Assembly: GCF_007827955.1 (NCBI RefSeq)
Contig: NZ_VITR01000006.1
Span: 310,001 to 374,000, forward strand
Reading direction: 5' to 3'
From: Nitrospirillum pindoramense
GTDB lineage: Bacteria; Pseudomonadota; Alphaproteobacteria; Azospirillales; Azospirillaceae
DNA: 64,000 nucleotides
A model generated the notes under the pieces. The model was not told where the DNA came from. It did no database searches and saw only the letters and a list, made by a program, of their open reading frames with translations. How positions within the stretch are numbered: position 1 is the stretch's first letter; the number at the start of each line of letters is the position of its first letter. The position numbers and the translations under genes are program-made. This document shows positions 18,714 to 27,598 of this stretch, piece by piece.

Positions 18714-19652
18714 ATGGGCTGGAAACGGTGGCCCGGGGCCGTGCTGCGCATGGCCCTGACGATAGGGGCCCTGATGGTGGTGGGAATGGTGGCATCGCCA
18801 GGCCGGGCCCTGGCCAGCGGGCCACAGCCGGCCGACGCCCCCGCCTTCTTCACCATCGTCTATCCCCGCGCGACGGAGAACGCCACCGACCCGCGTGACG
18901 ATTACCCCTTGGGATTGCTGCGCCTGGCGCTGGACAAGATGGGCGCCCACTACACCATCCGCCCCAGCGCCCTGGCCATGGAGCAGGCACGCGCCGCCGT
19001 TGCCCTGCAACAGGGGCGGGAGATCACGCTGCTGTGGAATGGCATGTCCGCGCGGCTGGAGCGGGAGCTGCGGCCCATCCGCATCCCGATCTACCGCGGC
19101 GTCCTGGGCTATCGCCTGTTCATCATCAACAGGGCGGCGCAGGCCCGCTTCTCCGCCGTCCGGGGTCTGGAAGACCTGAAGGCGCTGACGGCGGGCCAGG
19201 CCCTGGGCTGGCCGGACGTGGACATCCTGCAGGCGGCGGGACTGCCGGTGGAGGCCTTTCGCTACGATCTGCTGTTCCGCCTGGTCGGCCTGAACCGCAT
19301 CGACTATTTCCCCCGCGGGGCCAATGAGATCTTTGCGGAGGTGGCGCAACGCGCGCCCGAGGTGCCCGATCTGGCGGTGGAGCAGGACCTGGTCCTGGTC
19401 TATCCCTTCGACAGCTTTTTCTACACCAGCAAGGCCAACGAGGCCCTGGCGTCGGTGATCGAACAGGGCCTGCTGAAAGCCTATGAGGACGGATCTTACC
19501 TCAAATACTTCAACGACAGCCCCTACATCCGCCAGATGCTGACCGAGGCCCACCTGGACACCCGCCGCCGCATCGACATCCCCAACCCGCTGCTGTCGCC
19601 GGAGACGGCCGCCCTGCCGGACAAGTTCTGGTATGGGCGGGACGGACGGTGA
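18714..19652 (+). CDS. Periplasmic solute-binding-like protein
   Basis: 312 residues with a clear signal peptide (basic 'MGWKRW', hydrophobic core, cleavage near 'GRALA'). The body shows a type II periplasmic-binding fold pattern, with 'YPLGLLRLALDKMGAHYTI' early and 'LLKAYEDGSYLKYF' late. It resembles the protein at 39529 in size and in this C-terminal block ('YEAYADGSFMALF'), so the two are paralogs. The ATG at 18714 has GGGGGGAAAAG before it; the frame is open further upstream without homology. No transporter genes flank it, so transport or sensing partners are unknown. Confidence 0.8.
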   Translation: MGWKRWPGAVLRMALTIGALMVVGMVASPGRALASGPQPADAPAFFTIVYPRATENATDPRDDYPLGLLRLALDKMGAHYTIRPSALAMEQARAAVALQQGREITLLWNGMSARLERELRPIRIPIYRGVLGYRLFIINRAAQARFSAVRGLEDLKALTAGQALGWPDVDILQAAGLPVEAFRYDLLFRLVGLNRIDYFPRGANEIFAEVAQRAPEVPDLAVEQDLVLVYPFDSFFYTSKANEALASVIEQGLLKAYEDGSYLKYFNDSPYIRQMLTEAHLDTRRRIDIPNPLLSPETAALPDKFWYGRDGR

Positions 19653-19660
19653 GCTGAAAA

Positions 19661-20065
19661 TCAGCGACTCTTGGCGATCTTGGCCACAACCTCGGTAATG
19701 GCGGCGCGCACGGTCGGATTGTCGATGATCTCGCCGCAATAGAGCACGGGAAGCGCCTTGCCTTCCATGGGATGAGCCTCGTCAAATCCCACCGGCACAT
19801 GGCCCTTGGCCAACACCTTCTTTATGGCTGCCCGCAAGGGCTCCAATGACTCTGGTCCCCGCCCGCGCCCCTGGACGATGACCTCCGCCCAGGCATACCC
19901 CTGGTCCTTCAGGTAAGGTTGATCCTCCTGAGACGCGAAGCAAACGGCGATGGCGTAGCTTTCAACATCCCGCTGTATCGCGCTGCGGCCTGAAGCAAGG
20001 GCAATGGAACCGGCGGCGAAAAAGCTAACAACTCCCATGAGAACGCACGAAAATTTCATATTCAT
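19661..20065 (-). CDS. tai4: Type VI secretion amidase immunity protein, Tai4 family
   Basis: A 134-residue exported protein with signal 'FSCVLMGVVSFFAAGSIALA'. Tai4 proteins sit in the periplasm and block the peptidoglycan amidase Tae4. Two cysteines ('AVCFAS', 'VLYCGE') could form a disulfide. The ATG at 20065 directly follows the tae4 stop (TAAATG), and a second in-frame ATG is at 20059. The effector/immunity order and AT-richer composition support a transferred cassette. No type VI structural genes are in the window. Confidence 0.8.
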   Translation of the reverse strand: MNMKFSCVLMGVVSFFAAGSIALASGRSAIQRDVESYAIAVCFASQEDQPYLKDQGYAWAEVIVQGRGRGPESLEPLRAAIKKVLAKGHVPVGFDEAHPMEGKALPVLYCGEIIDNPTVRAAITEVVAKIAKSR

Positions 20066-20574
20066 TTATATCAACTCCCAAAATTCGCCCCTTGACGTTC
20101 TAATACTTGAGATAACTGGATGGACATAGGTTGCGAAGTTGTCGTGCGCTGGCTCACGATATGTAGCGCCATTCCAAAGTGCGATATGACCTGATGCGCC
20201 AGTCCAGTTTACGCTGAACGCAAGTATACCCTTCTTATTTTTGAATTTATCATCAAACGGGCTTGTGTTGTCTATGTCTGGATTCCCTAACGTGTGAGCA
20301 AGATAAGTCCTCATATCCGCCACAGCGAATATAATTCGAGAACCATCAGCCGCACCAATTGTTCGGACACCGGGCATATTTCCGACGATTGGGGCTCCAG
20401 ACTTGTTTAGAGCAACGCTCATTCGAGAGGCGCATGTATTCCCGTTTTGTCCGAACCCTTCACTCTGAATATTTTTTCCGCCGCCCCACCAAGCCACGTG
20501 TATAAATCCCGTAACGTGGGGTAAGTGCTGTGATCAGGGAAGTTGGCCCACATACGGTCAAAGCTTGGCTTCAT
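20066..20574 (-). pseudogene. tae4: Type VI secretion amidase effector Tae4, frameshifted
   Basis: Read with one frameshift this is a 169-residue Tae4, which cleaves the D-Glu/mDAP bond of peptidoglycan. The first frame (ATG 20574, preceded by GGAG) gives 'MKPSFDRMWANF' up to 'LYTWLGGAAEK'. The second gives 'NIQSEG', the catalytic cysteine in 'NTCASRMSVALNK' (about C48), 'MRTYLAHTLGNPD' and the catalytic histidine in 'SGHIALWNG' (about H130). The switch falls at an A6 tract (T6 on plus, 20472-20477). One extra A restores a continuous protein aligning with Salmonella Tae4 as I recall it. As written, the reading stops soon after residue 34 of the fold. This could be a real mutation, transcriptional slippage or a sequencing error. 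Confidence 0.82.
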
Positions 20575-20672
20575 TCGTTTCTCCGTCATTTCCAAGAAAA
20601 ACGAAGCCGCATTGGCTCTCGCCGTAACGGAACTAGGCCGGGAAACATTCCCATCAAGCGCCACCGGATGGG

Positions 20673-21161
20673 CTATAACACCGGCACAGGCCCCAGCGGA
20701 AAGCGCTGCTTGATGCGGGCCAGCAGGCTGTCGCGCACCTGGCGATAGGCGGCGAGCCGGGTCTCGCGGTTGCCTTCGATGAAGCTGGGGTCGAAGGTGT
20801 GCCAGAATTCCACGTCACAGGCGGTGGTACGGGTCATTTCCACCGCGCGGTGCTGCGCCTCCGGCGACAGCGACACCACCAGGTCGAAGCTGGTGTCCTC
20901 CAGCTGGTCGAAGGTCTTGGCGCGGTGGCGGCTGATGTCGATACCCATCTCCTCCATCACCGCGGCGGCGAAAGGGTCGGGGTCGCCCTCGCGCACGCCG
21001 GCGCTGTCGACATACAGGCGATGGCCGTGCAGGTGGCGCAGTAGGGCGGCCGCCATGGGCGAACGGATGGAATTGTGGGTGCAGGCGAACAGGACGCTGG
21101 TGATCTGGGCCGGGTGCACGGCGGGGGCGAAGGCGGCGAAAGGATCCGGGGTATCCGCCAT
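20673..21161 (-). CDS. Low-molecular-weight protein-tyrosine-phosphatase / ArsC-like protein
   Basis: A 162-residue cytoplasmic protein with the phosphatase loop C27-THNSI-R33-S at the end of the first strand, and an Asp-Pro pair in 'HTFDPSF' that could be the general acid. 'SLSPEAQHRAVEM' is typical of the alphaproteobacterial group encoded beside UPF0262. It may dephosphorylate proteins or act on arsenate; the sequence does not decide. Start ATG 21161 has GAGGGCGG upstream. It lies 8 bases downstream of the UPF0262 gene in the same operon. Confidence 0.85.
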   Translation of the reverse strand: MADTPDPFAAFAPAVHPAQITSVLFACTHNSIRSPMAAALLRHLHGHRLYVDSAGVREGDPDPFAAAVMEEMGIDISRHRAKTFDQLEDTSFDLVVSLSPEAQHRAVEMTRTTACDVEFWHTFDPSFIEGNRETRLAAYRQVRDSLLARIKQRFPLGPVPVL

Positions 21162-21169
21162 TGCCGCCC

Positions 21170-21670
21170 TCAGCCCCGGATATGCAGGACGCAGATGAGG
21201 GTGAACAGGCGGCGGGCGGTGCCATGGTCCATGGTCACCTTGGCGGCCAGCCGCTCACGAAGCAGGTCGGAGCCTTCATTGTGCAGGCCCCGCCGCCCCA
21301 TGTCGATGGCCTCGATCTGCGAGGGGCTGGCGGTCTTGATGGCCTTGTAATAGCCCTCGCAGATCAGGAAATAATCGCGGATGACCGTGCGCAACGGGGT
21401 CAGCGGCAGGGTGATGCGGTCGACCTCCGCATCCCCTTCGTCCCGCAGGTCGAAGACCATGCGGTTGTCCTCGATGGACAGGTACAGGCGATAGGGGCCG
21501 GCGTCCGGATGGTCCACCAGCTGGAACTGCTGGTTCTCCTCCACCAGGTCGAACAGGGCCACCGCCCGCTCATGCTCCACCTCCGGCCGGCGGCGGATGG
21601 CCGTCTGTTCCACCAGCTGGACGTGGACGATGCGCTGGCGGCCATCATCCGGAGGCTTGGCGTCGGACAT
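21170..21670 (-). CDS. UPF0262 family protein
   Basis: A 166-residue soluble protein without transmembrane segments. It matches the conserved alphaproteobacterial UPF0262 family in length and in '[18 protein letters not shown]' and '[16 protein letters not shown]'. Function is unknown. It lies 11 bases after hisD and just before the phosphatase gene, an order conserved in many alphaproteobacteria. Start ATG 21670 has a GAGGGG site. Confidence 0.88.
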   Translation of the reverse strand: MSDAKPPDDGRQRIVHVQLVEQTAIRRRPEVEHERAVALFDLVEENQQFQLVDHPDAGPYRLYLSIEDNRMVFDLRDEGDAEVDRITLPLTPLRTVIRDYFLICEGYYKAIKTASPSQIEAIDMGRRGLHNEGSDLLRERLAAKVTMDHGTARRLFTLICVLHIRG

Positions 21671-21681
21671 CCGGGCGCCCC

Positions 21682-22974
21682 TCAGCCGCCCAACCGAACG
21701 CGGACCGACAGCGCGTGGGCGCCCAGGCCCTCGGCATCCGCCAGGATGGCCGCCTGGGGCCCCAGGCGGCCCAGGCTGGCGGCATCGCAGCCCACCAGCG
21801 TGGTGCGCTTCATGAAGTCCAGCACGTTGAGGCCGGAGGAGAAGCGGGCGCTGCGGGCGGTGGGCAGCACATGGTTGGGGCCGGCGATATAGTCGCCGAT
21901 GGCCTCGGGCGTGTAGCGGCCCAGGAAGATGGCGCCGGCGTGGGTGACCTTGGCCGCCAGGGCGTCCGGATCGGCGACCGCCAGTTCCAGGTGTTCCGGC
22001 GCCAGGCGGTCGACCAGGGCCACCGCCTCATCCAGGTCGCGCACCAGGATGGTGGCGCCGTTGTTGCGCCAGCTGGCGCCGGCGATGACGGCGCGGGGCA
22101 GCGTCTTCAGGTGGGTGTCCACCGCCGCCCGCACCGCCTGGATGAAGGCGGCGTCATCGCTGATCAGGATGGATTGGGCGCTGCTGTCATGCTCCGCCTG
22201 CGACAGCAGGTCGGCCGCGATCCAGCTGGGGTCGTTGGCGCCGTCGGCCACCACCAGGATTTCGGACGGGCCGGCGATCATGTCGATGCCCACGGTGCCG
22301 AACACCTGGCGCTTGGCGGCGGCGACATAGGCGTTGCCGGGTCCCACGATCTTGTCCACCGGGCGGATGGTGGCCGTACCGTAGGCCAGGGCCGCCACCG
22401 CCTGGGCGCCGCCCACGCGGTAGATCTCATCAACCCCGGCGATGCGGGCGGCCGCCAGCACCAGGGGGGACAGCGCCCCCTCCGGCGTCGGCACCACCAT
22501 CGCCAGGCGCGGCACGCCCGCCACCTTGGCCGGAATGGCGTTCATGAGGACGGAGCTGGGGTAGGAGGCGAGGCCGCCAGGCACGTACAGGCCCACGGCC
22601 GACAGCGGCGTCCAGCGGGCGCCCAGGCGCACGCCCGCGTCGTCCACGTAATCGTAGGTGTCGGGCGTCTGGCGGCGGTGGAAAGCCTCAATACGGGTGG
22701 CGGCGACCTTCAGCGCCTCGATCACCTCGGGATCGCAGGCGGCCACGGCGGCCTCGATCTCACATTCGGCGATGCGCAGCCGGTCGGGCGTCAGGTCCAG
22801 CTGGTCCCAGCGGCTGGTGTACTTGATCAGCGCCTCATCCCCGTGCAGGCGCACGTCGCGCAGCACCTCGGCCACGGCGTCGGCCACGTCGCTCTGGGAT
22901 TCCCGCTTGGCATGCAGCAGCCGGTCGAAGTCCGCCTCGAAGCCGGCATCGGTGGTGCGCAGGTCACGCGGCAT
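21682..22974 (-). CDS. hisD: Histidinol dehydrogenase
   Basis: HisD oxidises L-histidinol to histidine in two NAD-dependent steps, ending histidine synthesis. The 430-residue protein has the usual length. Motifs include '[25 protein letters not shown]', '[19 protein letters not shown]', 'EILVVADG' and the zinc/active-site 'QAEHDSSAQ', plus 'NHVLPT' and 'FMKRTTLV' near the end. The ATG at 22974 is preceded by GGAGG at 9 bases and overlaps the hisG stop by 11 bases, so translation is coupled. An upstream TTG at 22983 is less likely. Confidence 0.97.
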   Translation of the reverse strand: MPRDLRTTDAGFEADFDRLLHAKRESQSDVADAVAEVLRDVRLHGDEALIKYTSRWDQLDLTPDRLRIAECEIEAAVAACDPEVIEALKVAATRIEAFHRRQTPDTYDYVDDAGVRLGARWTPLSAVGLYVPGGLASYPSSVLMNAIPAKVAGVPRLAMVVPTPEGALSPLVLAAARIAGVDEIYRVGGAQAVAALAYGTATIRPVDKIVGPGNAYVAAAKRQVFGTVGIDMIAGPSEILVVADGANDPSWIAADLLSQAEHDSSAQSILISDDAAFIQAVRAAVDTHLKTLPRAVIAGASWRNNGATILVRDLDEAVALVDRLAPEHLELAVADPDALAAKVTHAGAIFLGRYTPEAIGDYIAGPNHVLPTARSARFSSGLNVLDFMKRTTLVGCDAASLGRLGPQAAILADAEGLGAHALSVRVRLGG

Positions 22975-23707
22975 GGCTGACAACCTCCGTGAAACGGTTG
23001 ATCCAGTCCTGGATCTCGGGGTGGCGCGTCTTGAACGCGGCGCGATTGACGATAAGGCGCGAGGTCACATCGGCGATATGCTCGATCTCCACCAGGCCAT
23101 TGGCCTTCAGGGTGGCGCCGCTGGACACCAGGTCGACAATGCGCTGACACAGGCCCAGGCTGGGCGCCAGTTCCATGGCGCCGTTCAGCTTGATGCATTC
23201 CGCCTGCACGCCACGGCGGGCGAAGTGGCGGCGGGTAACCTCGGGATATTTGGTGGCGACGCGCACATGACTCCAGCGCGAGGGGTCGTCGCCCTGGGCC
23301 TCGGCCACCGGCTCGGCCACGGCCAGGCGGCAATGGCCGATGCCCAGGTCCAGGGGCGCGTAGATTTCGGGGTAGTCGAATTCCATCAGCACGTCGTTGC
23401 CGCACACACCCATCTGGGCGGCGCCGAAGGCGACGAAGGTGGCGACGTCGAAGCTGCGCACGCGGATGATCTCCACATGCGGCAGGTTGGTGGCGAAGCG
23501 CAGCGCCCGGCTCTTGGGGTCATCGAAGGCCGCCTCGGGCCTCAACCCCACGGCTTCCAGCAGCGGCCGCACCTCATCCAGGATGCGGCCCTTGGGCAGG
23601 GCCAGGGTCAGCCGCTCCGGCGCGCCGGAGACGGCGGCCGTATGCGCATGCCCGGACGGGGAAACCGGGGACAGCGGGGCGGATGAGGGCGGCGCGGCGG
23701 CAGGCAT
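22964..23707 (-). CDS. hisG: ATP phosphoribosyltransferase, short form
   Basis: HisG condenses ATP and PRPP in the first step of histidine synthesis. The 247-residue protein lacks the C-terminal ACT-like regulatory domain. It is therefore the short form, which in known systems needs HisZ; hisZ is not in this window. Core motifs are '[13 protein letters not shown]', '[15 protein letters not shown]' and '[14 protein letters not shown]'. About 30 Pro/Ala/Ser-rich residues precede the fold; I found no later start codon, so ATG 23707 stands. First gene of the hisG-hisD-UPF0262-phosphatase operon. Confidence 0.95.
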   Translation of the reverse strand: MPAAAPPSSAPLSPVSPSGHAHTAAVSGAPERLTLALPKGRILDEVRPLLEAVGLRPEAAFDDPKSRALRFATNLPHVEIIRVRSFDVATFVAFGAAQMGVCGNDVLMEFDYPEIYAPLDLGIGHCRLAVAEPVAEAQGDDPSRWSHVRVATKYPEVTRRHFARRGVQAECIKLNGAMELAPSLGLCQRIVDLVSSGATLKANGLVEIEHIADVTSRLIVNRAAFKTRHPEIQDWINRFTEVVSHAA

Positions 23708-23878
23708 GGGAAACGCGGGCTCCGATGGACGAACCCCATTCCGGGTCCGGAGGGCCGCAGAATAGCAGATCATCCGCCCCCGCCAACGCCCTGGGATGGA
23801 GGGCAGACCTGCCCGTTTGCGGGAGGCGCCGCCCAGTGGCTCACAGCCCCTCCCGCCACCATCCCCGTGCAGGCTTGC

Positions 23879-24160
23879 TTAATTTCCCTGCGGAGCCGGG
23901 CCATGGGCCGGCAGGGTGGCCAGCGCCGACTTGCAGTCTGGCGACAGCTTGTCCTCATGCGCCTTGAGGCAGGCCAGGATGCGGCCGCCACCGGGTTGCT
24001 CATCCTTGCACAGCGTCTGGCGATCCTGCTGGCAAGCCTTCATGGCTGCGCGGGCCACCGGGTGCGCCGGCTGGCCGTCCTGGGATTGGGCGAATGCCGC
24101 AACCGGCGCCACGACCAGCGAAAGGGCGAGGATGGCGCGGGAAAGCATCTGGGTCATCAT
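23879..24160 (-). CDS. Small exported Cys-rich repeat protein
   Basis: A 93-residue protein with a clear signal peptide (cleavage near 'AAFAQ'). Its single cysteine-rich motif, 'CQQDRQTLCKDEQPGGG' then 'CLKAHEDKLSPDC', resembles the Cys_rich_FGFR repeat found in small periplasmic proteins of alphaproteobacteria. Four cysteines probably form two disulfides. Start ATG 24160 has AAGGA at 9 bases. Function unknown. Confidence 0.75.
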   Translation of the reverse strand: MMTQMLSRAILALSLVVAPVAAFAQSQDGQPAHPVARAAMKACQQDRQTLCKDEQPGGGRILACLKAHEDKLSPDCKSALATLPAHGPAPQGN

Positions 24161-24330
24161 GGGGGCATCCTTGTCATCAGCGGCGGCAAATCCGCCGTCT
24201 GGCCCTGGTACGCGGGAGTCACGGGCAAATCTTCGCCCGGCCATCCAGAAAAATTCGCCGCGCGACCCAAATACAAACAGCGCTGACCGGCGTATCAGCA
24301 TCAAATCCCCTTTCCGCGTGAGGCCCGGTC

Positions 24331-25203
24331 ATGGCCATCCCTGGTGGCGCCAGTGTCATTCCCTTGGAGTTCTACCCCGTCGTCGCGGCGGCGGTGGTGG
24401 CGGAACTGGCTTGGTACGCCCATCGCCGCCGGCCCTACCCCTGGGCGGAGACGGCGACCTCACTCGCCATTTTCCTGATCCGCGTTCCCGCGAAGCTGGC
24501 GTCAGCCGGCATCCTGGGGGCTGTCGCCTGGTTCGTCTGGACGCACCGCGCCGCCACCCTGCCCTTGGACCGCTGGTGGGGCTTGGCCCTGCTGTTCGCG
24601 GCGGTGGAGTTCTGCTACTATTGGGCGCACCGTCTGGGGCATGAAGTGCGTTGGGTTTGGGCGTCGCACAGCGTCCATCATTCCCCCACCGCCCTGCACC
24701 TGGCCAGCGCCTTCCGCCTGGGCGCGACGGAAACCCTGTCCGGTGGATGGTTGGTCTACCTGCCCCTGTATTTCCTGGGTTTCAACCCGGTGGCCGTGGC
24801 GGCCATGCTGGCGCTGAACCTGTTCTACCAGTTCTGGCTGCATACCGAGGCGGTGGGGACACTGGGCCCGCTGGAATGGGTGTTGAACACCCCCGCCCAC
24901 CATCGGGTGCATCACGCCAGCAACCCTTGCTATCTCGACCGGAACTACGGCGGCGTGGTCATCGTCTGGGACCGGCTGTTCGGCACCTTCGCCGCCGCGC
25001 GGCCGGAGGTGCCGCTGACATACGGGCTGGCCCATGCCACGCCCAGCGTCAACCCGGTGGTGGTGTGCTCGCGCGAATGGGTGGCCATGGGGCGTGACGT
25101 GATCCGGGCGCGAGGCTTGCGCGCGCGCCTGGGCCAACTGTTCGGCCGGCCTGGCGACAGTTTGAGCGCGCATGCCCTTATTCCGCAACGGGACGCGCCG
25201 TGA
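24331..25203 (+). CDS. Sterol desaturase / fatty acid hydroxylase superfamily protein
   Basis: A 290-residue integral membrane di-iron protein. Histidine boxes are visible as 'HRLGHE', 'HSVHH' and 'HRVHH', plus 'WLHTEAVG', the usual pattern for membrane hydroxylases acting on lipids or sterols. Hydrophobic helices flank the boxes. It begins at ATG 24331. The GTG start of the sigma factor gene overlaps its stop by four bases, so lipid modification and the sigma/anti-sigma set may be one operon. The substrate cannot be told from sequence. Confidence 0.88.
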   Translation: MAIPGGASVIPLEFYPVVAAAVVAELAWYAHRRRPYPWAETATSLAIFLIRVPAKLASAGILGAVAWFVWTHRAATLPLDRWWGLALLFAAVEFCYYWAHRLGHEVRWVWASHSVHHSPTALHLASAFRLGATETLSGGWLVYLPLYFLGFNPVAVAAMLALNLFYQFWLHTEAVGTLGPLEWVLNTPAHHRVHHASNPCYLDRNYGGVVIVWDRLFGTFAAARPEVPLTYGLAHATPSVNPVVVCSREWVAMGRDVIRARGLRARLGQLFGRPGDSLSAHALIPQRDAP

Positions 25204-25811
25204 CGGAGCGGCACCCCAGCAGCCTCGCGCCGGCGTGTCATGACGGCGGGGAAGACGACGACGCGCTGATGGCCCGCATCGCGAGGGGTGATGAGCGGGC
25301 ACTGCGCCAGGTGGGTCAGCGCCACTACGCCACTACGTGGCGCCTGGCCAGACGGCTGCTGGCGTCGGATGCCGAGGCCGACGACGTGGCGCAGGAGGTG
25401 CTGGTGCGGGTATGGAACCACGCGGGCCGCTGGGCGCCCGGCCGCGCCCGCCTGTCGACCTGGCTGTACACCGTCACCTATCGGCTGTGCGTGGATCGGC
25501 TGCGCGCCCGCCGCCATGCCCCGCTGGAAGAGGCGTTGAACGTGGCTGATCCGGCGGAAGGCGTAACCGAACGCATGGAACGCCGGTCGGAACGGCAGAA
25601 GGTGCGGGATGCCCTGGCCACCCTGCCGGAAAGGCAACGCGCCGCCCTGGTTCTGTTCTATTACCAGGAGATGCCGGGGCCGCAGGCATCGGCGATGCTG
25701 GGCCTGACGTTGCGCGCCTATTGGTCGTTGCTGTATCGCGCCCGAAACGCCCTGGAGCGGGCGTTGGCCAAGGGCAGCAAGGAACTTGTTGGAACAGGGG
25801 GTGAGCCATGA
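25200..25811 (+). CDS. ECF-type RNA polymerase sigma factor
   Basis: 203 residues. Region 2 reads 'RRLLASDAEADDVAQEVLVRVW' then 'LSTWLYTVTYRLCVDRLR'; region 4 reads 'ALATLPERQRAALVLFYYQEM' with a following helix-turn-helix. It starts at GTG 25200, overlapping the desaturase gene, and its stop overlaps the next gene (ATGA). This fits sigma factors kept inactive by a co-encoded membrane protein. Regulated promoters are not evident in the window. Confidence 0.9.
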   Translation: MTERHPSSLAPACHDGGEDDDALMARIARGDERALRQVGQRHYATTWRLARRLLASDAEADDVAQEVLVRVWNHAGRWAPGRARLSTWLYTVTYRLCVDRLRARRHAPLEEALNVADPAEGVTERMERRSERQKVRDALATLPERQRAALVLFYYQEMPGPQASAMLGLTLRAYWSLLYRARNALERALAKGSKELVGTGGEP

Positions 25812-26245
25812 TCCTCGAGGAATTCGCCCAATTGCTGGCAGCCCACGGGCCGGACATCGAGCATTGGCCGCTAGGCACACGGCAGACGGCGCGGCGCCTG
25901 CGTGACCGGGACGCGGATGCGCGCGCCCTGTGGGAAGGCGCCTTGCGCCGCCGGATGCCGCTTGTGGACGACGACCTGGAAGGCATGCCGGACGCAGACC
26001 GAATCCGGGCCGGCATCGACGCCAGCCTGCGCCGCATCCGCCAGCGTCAGGTCCCCGCCGCGCTTCCTTGGACCCGGTGGCTATCCTGGCGGCCGGCCGG
26101 TGCCATGTTCGCCACCATGGCGGTGGCCGGCTGGTTGGTCGGCACCTGGCTGACGCCGGCGCCCGAGACGGCGATGACGGCCACGACCTCGCTGTCCACC
26201 CTGTTCACCCAGACCGGTGTGGGCGGCGACTGGCTGGTTCAGTAG
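25808..26245 (+). CDS. Single-pass membrane protein, candidate anti-sigma factor
   Basis: A 145-residue protein with a soluble, acidic N-terminal part (about residues 1-95) and one hydrophobic helix (about 97-115, 'AGAMFATMAVAGWLVGTWL') followed by a short Thr/Ser-rich periplasmic tail. No zinc-binding HxxxCxxC motif of ZAS anti-sigma factors is seen. Tight overlap with the sigma gene and the topology make an anti-sigma role plausible, but this is inference. Confidence 0.65.
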   Translation: MILEEFAQLLAAHGPDIEHWPLGTRQTARRLRDRDADARALWEGALRRRMPLVDDDLEGMPDADRIRAGIDASLRRIRQRQVPAALPWTRWLSWRPAGAMFATMAVAGWLVGTWLTPAPETAMTATTSLSTLFTQTGVGGDWLVQ

Positions 26246-26283
26246 CGCCTCCTCCGTCCATCGCCCAATGAAGGCTTGCTCCG

Positions 26284-26742
26284 ATGCGGTCACCTATGCT
26301 GCGCTTGGTTTTCATCCTGTCCCTGGCCCTGAACCTGTTCCTGCTGGCCTTCCTTGGCGCGCAGCAGTGGCGCCAGCGCGCGGTCCTGGGGGCCCTTCCC
26401 CCGACGCTGGCCCGTTCCGCCGCCGGAAACGCCCTGGCCACCATCATCGGCCAGCTGGCGGAACAATTACCGCCGGAGGACAGCCGCCTGCTGCGGGACG
26501 CCATCCTGAGCCACATGGGGCAACTGGAGGCGGCACAGGGACGCTTCGCCGACGCCATGAGCCAAGTCAGGGCCGAAATCGACCGGACACCGCTGGATCC
26601 CGATGCGCTGCGCGCCGCCATGGCCCATGCCCGGGAGGAGCGCCAACCCATCAGTCCGGTGTTGGAGGACATCATGATGGAGGTGCTGCCCAAGATGTCA
26701 CCCGAGGGCCGGCACATCCTGGCCCGCTATCGCGGACGCTGA
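26284..26742 (+). CDS. Periplasmic heavy-metal-sensor-like protein (CnrX/ZraP/Spy type)
   Basis: A 152-residue protein with an uncleaved-looking N-terminal helix (residues 6-26) and a helical periplasmic part rich in Gln, Arg, Asp and Met, with 'LPPEDSRLLRDAI' and 'MSPEGRHILARY' like LTxxQ-type sensors. It follows the putative anti-sigma gene, echoing the CnrX-CnrY-CnrH arrangement in which a periplasmic sensor controls an ECF sigma factor. It has few His/Met metal ligands, so the signal may not be a metal. Confidence 0.7.
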   Translation: MRSPMLRLVFILSLALNLFLLAFLGAQQWRQRAVLGALPPTLARSAAGNALATIIGQLAEQLPPEDSRLLRDAILSHMGQLEAAQGRFADAMSQVRAEIDRTPLDPDALRAAMAHAREERQPISPVLEDIMMEVLPKMSPEGRHILARYRGR

Positions 26743-26744
26743 CC

Positions 26745-27434
26745 TCACGGCACCGCCCGCCACAACTCCAGTCCCGCGAACGCCAGGAAGGCCAGGCCGG
26801 TGGTGATGTCCAGGGCGCGGGCCAGGCGGGGCGCCATCATGCCGTGCAGGGTTCCCACCCCGGCGACCAGGATGGCCCACCACAGCATCGATCCGGCCGC
26901 CACGCCGGCGACGGTGGTGGTGATGCGCAGCCGCGCCATGTCGGCGCCCGCCAGGGCGGCCGGGGGGACGACAGCGGTGAGCATGGCGGCGAAGACGATG
27001 ATGGTGGGCGGGTTGGTCAGGGTCAGCAGGAAGGCGGAGCCCCAGGCCCGGGGCACGGACAGGGGGCCGGTCGTCACCGGCCGGCTGTCAGCCGCCGGCG
27101 GCTTCAGGCGCAGCGCGGCGACCGCCAGCCAGACCAGGAACAGGCCGGCCGCCAGGTGCAGGGGCCGGCCATGGTCGGCCACGAAGGCCGACACCTCCGT
27201 CAGGCCCAGGGCGGCAACACCGGCGTAGACCCCGTCGCCGCTGGCGATGCCCGCCCCGGTGGCCAGGCCCAGGCGCCAGCCGCCGGCCAGGGTGCGCCGC
27301 ATGCACAGGAAAGCCATCGGCCCCACCGGGGCGGCCACGCCCAGGCCCAGCAGCATGGCCTTGAGGAAGACGCCAGCGAAGGCGGCCGGCAGGAACAGGT
27401 TGGGCGCGATGGTGATCAGCGTGTCGAGGTCCAT
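26745..27434 (-). CDS. LysE/RhtB family amino-acid exporter
   Basis: A 229-residue inner-membrane protein with about six hydrophobic helices. The LysE-family signature near the N-terminus is 'GLGVAAPVGPMAFLCMRRTL', and a mid-protein 'LLTLTNPPTIIVFAAML' block is typical of the second half. These proteins export amino acids or derivatives. The ATG at 27434 is preceded by GGATGG; an in-frame ATG at 27443 is the alternative. It is convergent with the sensor gene, with only two bases between stops. Confidence 0.85.
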   Translation of the reverse strand: MDLDTLITIAPNLFLPAAFAGVFLKAMLLGLGVAAPVGPMAFLCMRRTLAGGWRLGLATGAGIASGDGVYAGVAALGLTEVSAFVADHGRPLHLAAGLFLVWLAVAALRLKPPAADSRPVTTGPLSVPRAWGSAFLLTLTNPPTIIVFAAMLTAVVPPAALAGADMARLRITTTVAGVAAGSMLWWAILVAGVGTLHGMMAPRLARALDITTGLAFLAFAGLELWRAVP

Positions 27435-27567
27435 GAGAACCATCCCAATTTTAAAAGGTCGTTCCCGCGCCACACTGGAAACACCAGGCGGTGAGTCCAT
27501 CGCCCCCCAAGAACGGACGGTGGGGGACGGACGATGGCATCGGGCGGGATTGGGGAGTCGGAAATAC

Positions 27568-27598
27568 AAAAAAGCCCCGCGGGCGGTGCTCGCGGGGC
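27568..27598 (-). terminator. Rho-independent terminator of a minus-strand transcript
   Basis: Stem of 8 GC-rich pairs (GCCCCGCG / CGCGGGGC on plus) with a 9-base loop, followed on the minus strand by six T. It lies about 360 bases downstream of the catalase stop and beyond another terminator, and upstream of the lysE-type gene. Confidence 0.85.
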
